A stretch of DNA of 64,000 nt from Rhodococcus qingshengii JCM 15477 (GTDB lineage Bacteria; Actinomycetota; Actinomycetes; Mycobacteriales; Mycobacteriaceae). A program made the translations under genes and the position numbers. Position 1 is the stretch's first letter. The number at the start of each line of letters is the position of its first letter. The notes below the pieces were generated by a model that did not search any database, was not told the DNA's origin, and was given only the letters and a program-made list of their open reading frames with translations. Shown in pieces: positions 61,347 through 64,000 of the stretch. Location: the NCBI RefSeq assembly GCF_023221595.1, contig NZ_CP096563.1:4707001-4771000 (forward strand), in the 5' to 3' direction.

Positions 61347-62249
61347 ATGAGCAGCACCATCAAGGGAATCGTCGCCTATCCCATCACCCCGTTCGACCGG
61401 GACACCGGAGCATTCGACCCCAAGCCGCTACACACGCTCCTCGACAGCATGATCAGCAGTGGTGTCGACGCGATAGCCCCACTCGGCAGTACCGGCGAGA
61501 GCGCCTATCTCGACGATGCAGAGTGGGAGACGGTCGCTCGGGAGACTGTCGACTACGTCGACCGCCGAGTCCCCACCGTCGTCGGAGTGTCGGATCTGAC
61601 GACGGCGGGAGCACTCCGCCGAGCATCGATCGCGGCAGACGCCGGAGCCGACGCAATGATGATCCTCCCCACGTCGTACTGGCATCTGGGTGAGCAGGAG
61701 ATTCGTGAACACGTCACCGCGGTGGCCGATTCCGTCGACATTCCCACGATGATCTACAACAATCCGGCCACCACCGGGATCGACATGTCGCCGGAATTTC
61801 TCGTCGATCTCGTCTCCACCGTCGACGGCGTCACGATGATCAAGGAATCCACCGGCGACATCACCCGGATGAACCGCATCAACGAACTGAGCGGTGGCAC
61901 GATCCCCTTCTTCAACGGCAGCAATCCTCTTGCACTGCAATCTTTCTCTGCCGGTGCAAGCGGATGGTGCACGGCAGCCCCGTGTCTGGCCCCCGAACAG
62001 GTGGTGCACTTCTGGCGTCTACTCGAATCCGGTGATCGGTCGGGTGCCGCCGCTGTGTTCGAACAGATCGAGCCGCTACTGAAGGTCCTCGTCAGTCGCG
62101 GACTGCCGTCGACGGTCAAAGCCGGGTTGGAATCTCTCGGCATCGACGCCGGCCTTCCCCGCCGGCCCCTGCTGTCCCTCGACGACAACACCAGGACAGC
62201 TTTGTCCGACGCTCTGTCGGTGGCTCGCGGTGTAATCGTCGCGTCGTGA
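61347..62249 (+). CDS. DapA-family (DHDPS/N-acetylneuraminate lyase) aldolase
   Basis: 300 residues from ATG 61347. Family features: PLGSTGESAYLDDAEW, the catalytic Tyr137 (MIYNNPATTG) and the Schiff-base Lys166 (VTMIKESTGD). Being outside a lysine locus and next to a class II aldolase, it is more likely a catabolic keto-acid aldolase or dehydratase than DapA itself. Substrate unknown. Confidence 0.88.
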   Translation: MSSTIKGIVAYPITPFDRDTGAFDPKPLHTLLDSMISSGVDAIAPLGSTGESAYLDDAEWETVARETVDYVDRRVPTVVGVSDLTTAGALRRASIAADAGADAMMILPTSYWHLGEQEIREHVTAVADSVDIPTMIYNNPATTGIDMSPEFLVDLVSTVDGVTMIKESTGDITRMNRINELSGGTIPFFNGSNPLALQSFSAGASGWCTAAPCLAPEQVVHFWRLLESGDRSGAAAVFEQIEPLLKVLVSRGLPSTVKAGLESLGIDAGLPRRPLLSLDDNTRTALSDALSVARGVIVAS

Positions 62250-62308
62250 CCTGACGTGGGAGTGGGTTCCGGCAAGATGGGATGCACACCGACCGAAGGA
62301 GGGGCACC

Positions 62309-63169
62309 ATGTCCGTAGATTCACGGTCTGCGAGGATCGCCGTCACCGGCGCGACCGGTCATATCGGCGGACTGGTGGCCCGGTCGTTGGCCGACGCCGG
62401 TGTCCCACAGCGGCTGATCGCACGGTCGGTCAACCGATTACCGCAGCTCCCCGGTGCCGATTCGGCCGAGACCACGTACGGGGATCAGAAGCGCGCTCTC
62501 GCGGCTCTGGCCGGAATCGACACCCTCTTCATGGTCTCGGCGGCCGAAAGCGCAGATCGTCTGGATCAGCACCGCACCTTCATCGACGCCGCAGCGGAGG
62601 CCGGGGTCAGGCACATCGTGTACACGTCTTTCCTCGGCGCTGCTCCGGACGCGACGTTCACGCTCGCTCGCGATCACTGGGTCACCGAAGAACATATCCG
62701 CGCTTCCGGGCTCGCATTCACCTTCCTGCGCGACAGCTTCTACCTCGATTTCCTACCCGCTCTCGCCGGTGAAGACGGTGTGATCCGCGGACCCGCAGGG
62801 GACGGTCTCGTCGGCGCGGTAGCGCGCTCCGACATTGCTGCCGTCGCTGTGTCGGTTCTGCAGGATCTGGATTCTCATGTCGGACAGACGTACAACCTGA
62901 CCGGACGGGAGGCACTGACGCTCTCCGAGGCCGCGAGCATCATCACCGAAGTCACCGGCAAGCGAACCACGTACGTCGAGGAAACGCTCGAGGAAGCTTA
63001 CGAATCGCGGGCGTCGTACAACGCACCCGCTTGGGAACTCGACGCATGGGTGTCGACGTACACCGCAATCGCGCAGGGTGAATTGGCGCTGATCACGGGC
63101 ACCGTGGAGGACCTTGTCGGCCGGCCTGCGCTCACGCTGCGTGAATTCCTCACAGCAGAAACCGCCTGA
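62309..63169 (+). CDS. NmrA-like NAD(P)H-binding reductase
   Basis: 286 residues from ATG 62309, preceded by AAGGAGGGG. Rossmann motif IAVTGATGHIGGLVARSLA, then HIVYTSFLGA and FLRDSFYLDFLPAL, as in NmrA/QOR2-type quinone oxidoreductases and sensors. The classical SDR YxxxK is absent. It lies 59 bases after the DapA-like gene, possibly in one operon, and its stop shares the A of the helicase ATG. Confidence 0.85.
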   Translation: MSVDSRSARIAVTGATGHIGGLVARSLADAGVPQRLIARSVNRLPQLPGADSAETTYGDQKRALAALAGIDTLFMVSAAESADRLDQHRTFIDAAAEAGVRHIVYTSFLGAAPDATFTLARDHWVTEEHIRASGLAFTFLRDSFYLDFLPALAGEDGVIRGPAGDGLVGAVARSDIAAVAVSVLQDLDSHVGQTYNLTGREALTLSEAASIITEVTGKRTTYVEETLEEAYESRASYNAPAWELDAWVSTYTAIAQGELALITGTVEDLVGRPALTLREFLTAETA

Positions 63170-64000
63170 TGCCACCACGCAAAGCAACCACGGCACGCAA
63201 GGCTGCCGCAAAGAAGGCTGCACCCAAGAGGAACACGACCAGAAAGACCGCCCCGAAGAAGACTGTCGCAAAGAAGAGCTCACGCGCGACGATGCCGGAT
63301 GTGCCGACTGCCGGCCCTGGTGAGAGAGTCTGGCTCCTCGACGTTCCCTTTCGGACGCCGGCGCCTGGTGCGCAGTTCGTCAAGAAATGGAAGAGCTACG
63401 CGTGGGTCGGTACGGAGTTGCCCGTAGAACTCGCTCCATTCAAGGCACTCCCCTTCTCTTATCAGCAGTGGGTAGAGGACGACATCAATGACAGCACCGG
63501 TGAACGTCCCGTTGCTGCACCCAAAATTCCTCGGCCCGAGCAGGTTTCGGGGGCTGCAGCCGTCGTCGATGCCGCTCGCGCCGGCAAACGCGGATTTCTG
63601 TTGGCAGACAATGCAGGCCTGGGTAAGACGCTGATCGCAGTGATGTCTGCCAAGACGATTGCCGAGGAGCGCGGCGAAACCAACATCCTCGTCCTCGTCG
63701 ATCGACCCGCACAGATCACCATTCCGCATTGGCGCTATTCCATCGCCTCGGTGGGCGACGGTGGATTCCGCTGGTTGATCATGTCGCCTGACCAATTGAA
63801 GAAGCTGATCGCGCGAAACGGCCGCCCCAAGTACACGTTCGGTGTGGTGATTGCCGACGAGGCCCAGCTGTACAGCAACGACACACAGCGCACGGCGGCA
63901 TTCGAGAAGGTCGCGCGCTTTTCGAATGCTCACGAGCAAGCGCCGTTCGTCCTGTCCGTGACGGCAACACCGGGACACACGCCGGCCGACCAGCGTTACC
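63169..64000 (+). CDS. DEAD/DEAH-type (SNF2-like) helicase with Lys/Ala-rich N-terminal tail, cut by window end
   Basis: ATG 63169 overlaps the previous stop (TGATG). The first 45 residues are a histone H1-like tail with repeated KAAAKKAAPK and RKTAPKKTVAKK segments. The helicase core follows: Walker A ADNAGLGKT (about 146-154), motif Ia VLVDRP, motif II ADEAQ (about 229-233) and motif III VTATPG. The C-terminal helicase lobe lies beyond the window. The DEAQ box and 'NAGLGKT' fit SNF2-type or phage-like ATPases rather than RNA helicases. Confidence 0.78.
   Translation, partial: MPPRKATTARKAAAKKAAPKRNTTRKTAPKKTVAKKSSRATMPDVPTAGPGERVWLLDVPFRTPAPGAQFVKKWKSYAWVGTELPVELAPFKALPFSYQQWVEDDINDSTGERPVAAPKIPRPEQVSGAAAVVDAARAGKRGFLLADNAGLGKTLIAVMSAKTIAEERGETNILVLVDRPAQITIPHWRYSIASVGDGGFRWLIMSPDQLKKLIARNGRPKYTFGVVIADEAQLYSNDTQRTAAFEKVARFSNAHEQAPFVLSVTATPGHTPADQRY

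Noticed and set aside
1..64000. tRNA, rRNA, CRISPR arrays, insertion sequences, integrase or attachment sites
   Set aside because: Looked for but nothing was recognised; the only long repeats are the 44-bp palindrome pair and a short direct repeat at 48976-49010.

Overview
The window looks like chromosomal DNA of a Rhodococcus of the R. erythropolis/qingshengii group. It is GC-rich with actinobacterial gene content. The protein at 14245-15606 closely matches what I remember of the characterised R. erythropolis putrescine oxidase. From 1 to about 48.6 kb the core genes follow the order I know from Mycobacterium tuberculosis (pgi, chorismate mutase, uvrD1/pcrA, M23 peptidase, sucCD, perM, purN, purH, MoxR/VWA pair, then mprA, mprB, pepD, moaB2, mscL, FmdB-like, 5-FCL, galU, moeA). 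That order is interrupted at about 9.2-24 kb by accessory blocks.

Layout. 1-9.1 kb: molybdopterin and sugar-nucleotide genes (moeA, galU), folate salvage, mechanosensitive channel mscL, and the MprAB envelope-stress system with its HtrA/PepD protease. Matching direct repeats precede htrA and mprA. 9.1-12.6 kb: a zinc-starvation ribosome cluster. A COG0523 protein (Mrf/YciC-like), L31 type B and L32 run one way; L28, L33, S14 and S18 run the other. All lack the usual zinc-binding cysteines, and two Zur-like palindromes lie between the operons. 12.6-14.1 kb: an AEC transporter and a lipoprotein. 14.2-24 kb: a polyamine catabolic island. AguA and AguB convert agmatine to putrescine, putrescine oxidase makes 4-aminobutanal, and an aldehyde dehydrogenase makes GABA; a permease, a universal stress protein, a PucR regulator and a TetR regulator accompany them. 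A GabD-type dehydrogenase at 44.6-46.1 kb could finish the route to succinate.

24-30.2 kb: VWA/MoxR pair, small metabolic genes, and a leader ORF plus terminator ahead of an unknown 73-residue protein. 30.2-41.4 kb: purH, purN, a PerM homologue, DUF5336, an IMPACT-family protein, sucCD, a large unknown membrane protein and an M23 peptidase. 41.4-48.6 kb: pcrA, chorismate mutase behind a Trp/Tyr/Phe-codon leader peptide and attenuator, gabD, pgi and an ApbE-like protein. 48.6-64 kb: an accessory region with an EspR-like regulator, a MarR-controlled ABC exporter, NDH-2, redox enzymes, two tandem carboxylesterases, an XRE-cupin regulator divergent from an aldolase/DapA-like pair, and the start of a helicase with a Lys/Ala-rich tail.

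The most notable structures are the two attenuator-like leaders (29.7 and 44.0 kb), a 44-bp palindrome present twice (18.8 and 27.8 kb), and clear operator dyads next to several regulators. No tRNA, rRNA, CRISPR array, insertion sequence or prophage was recognised.
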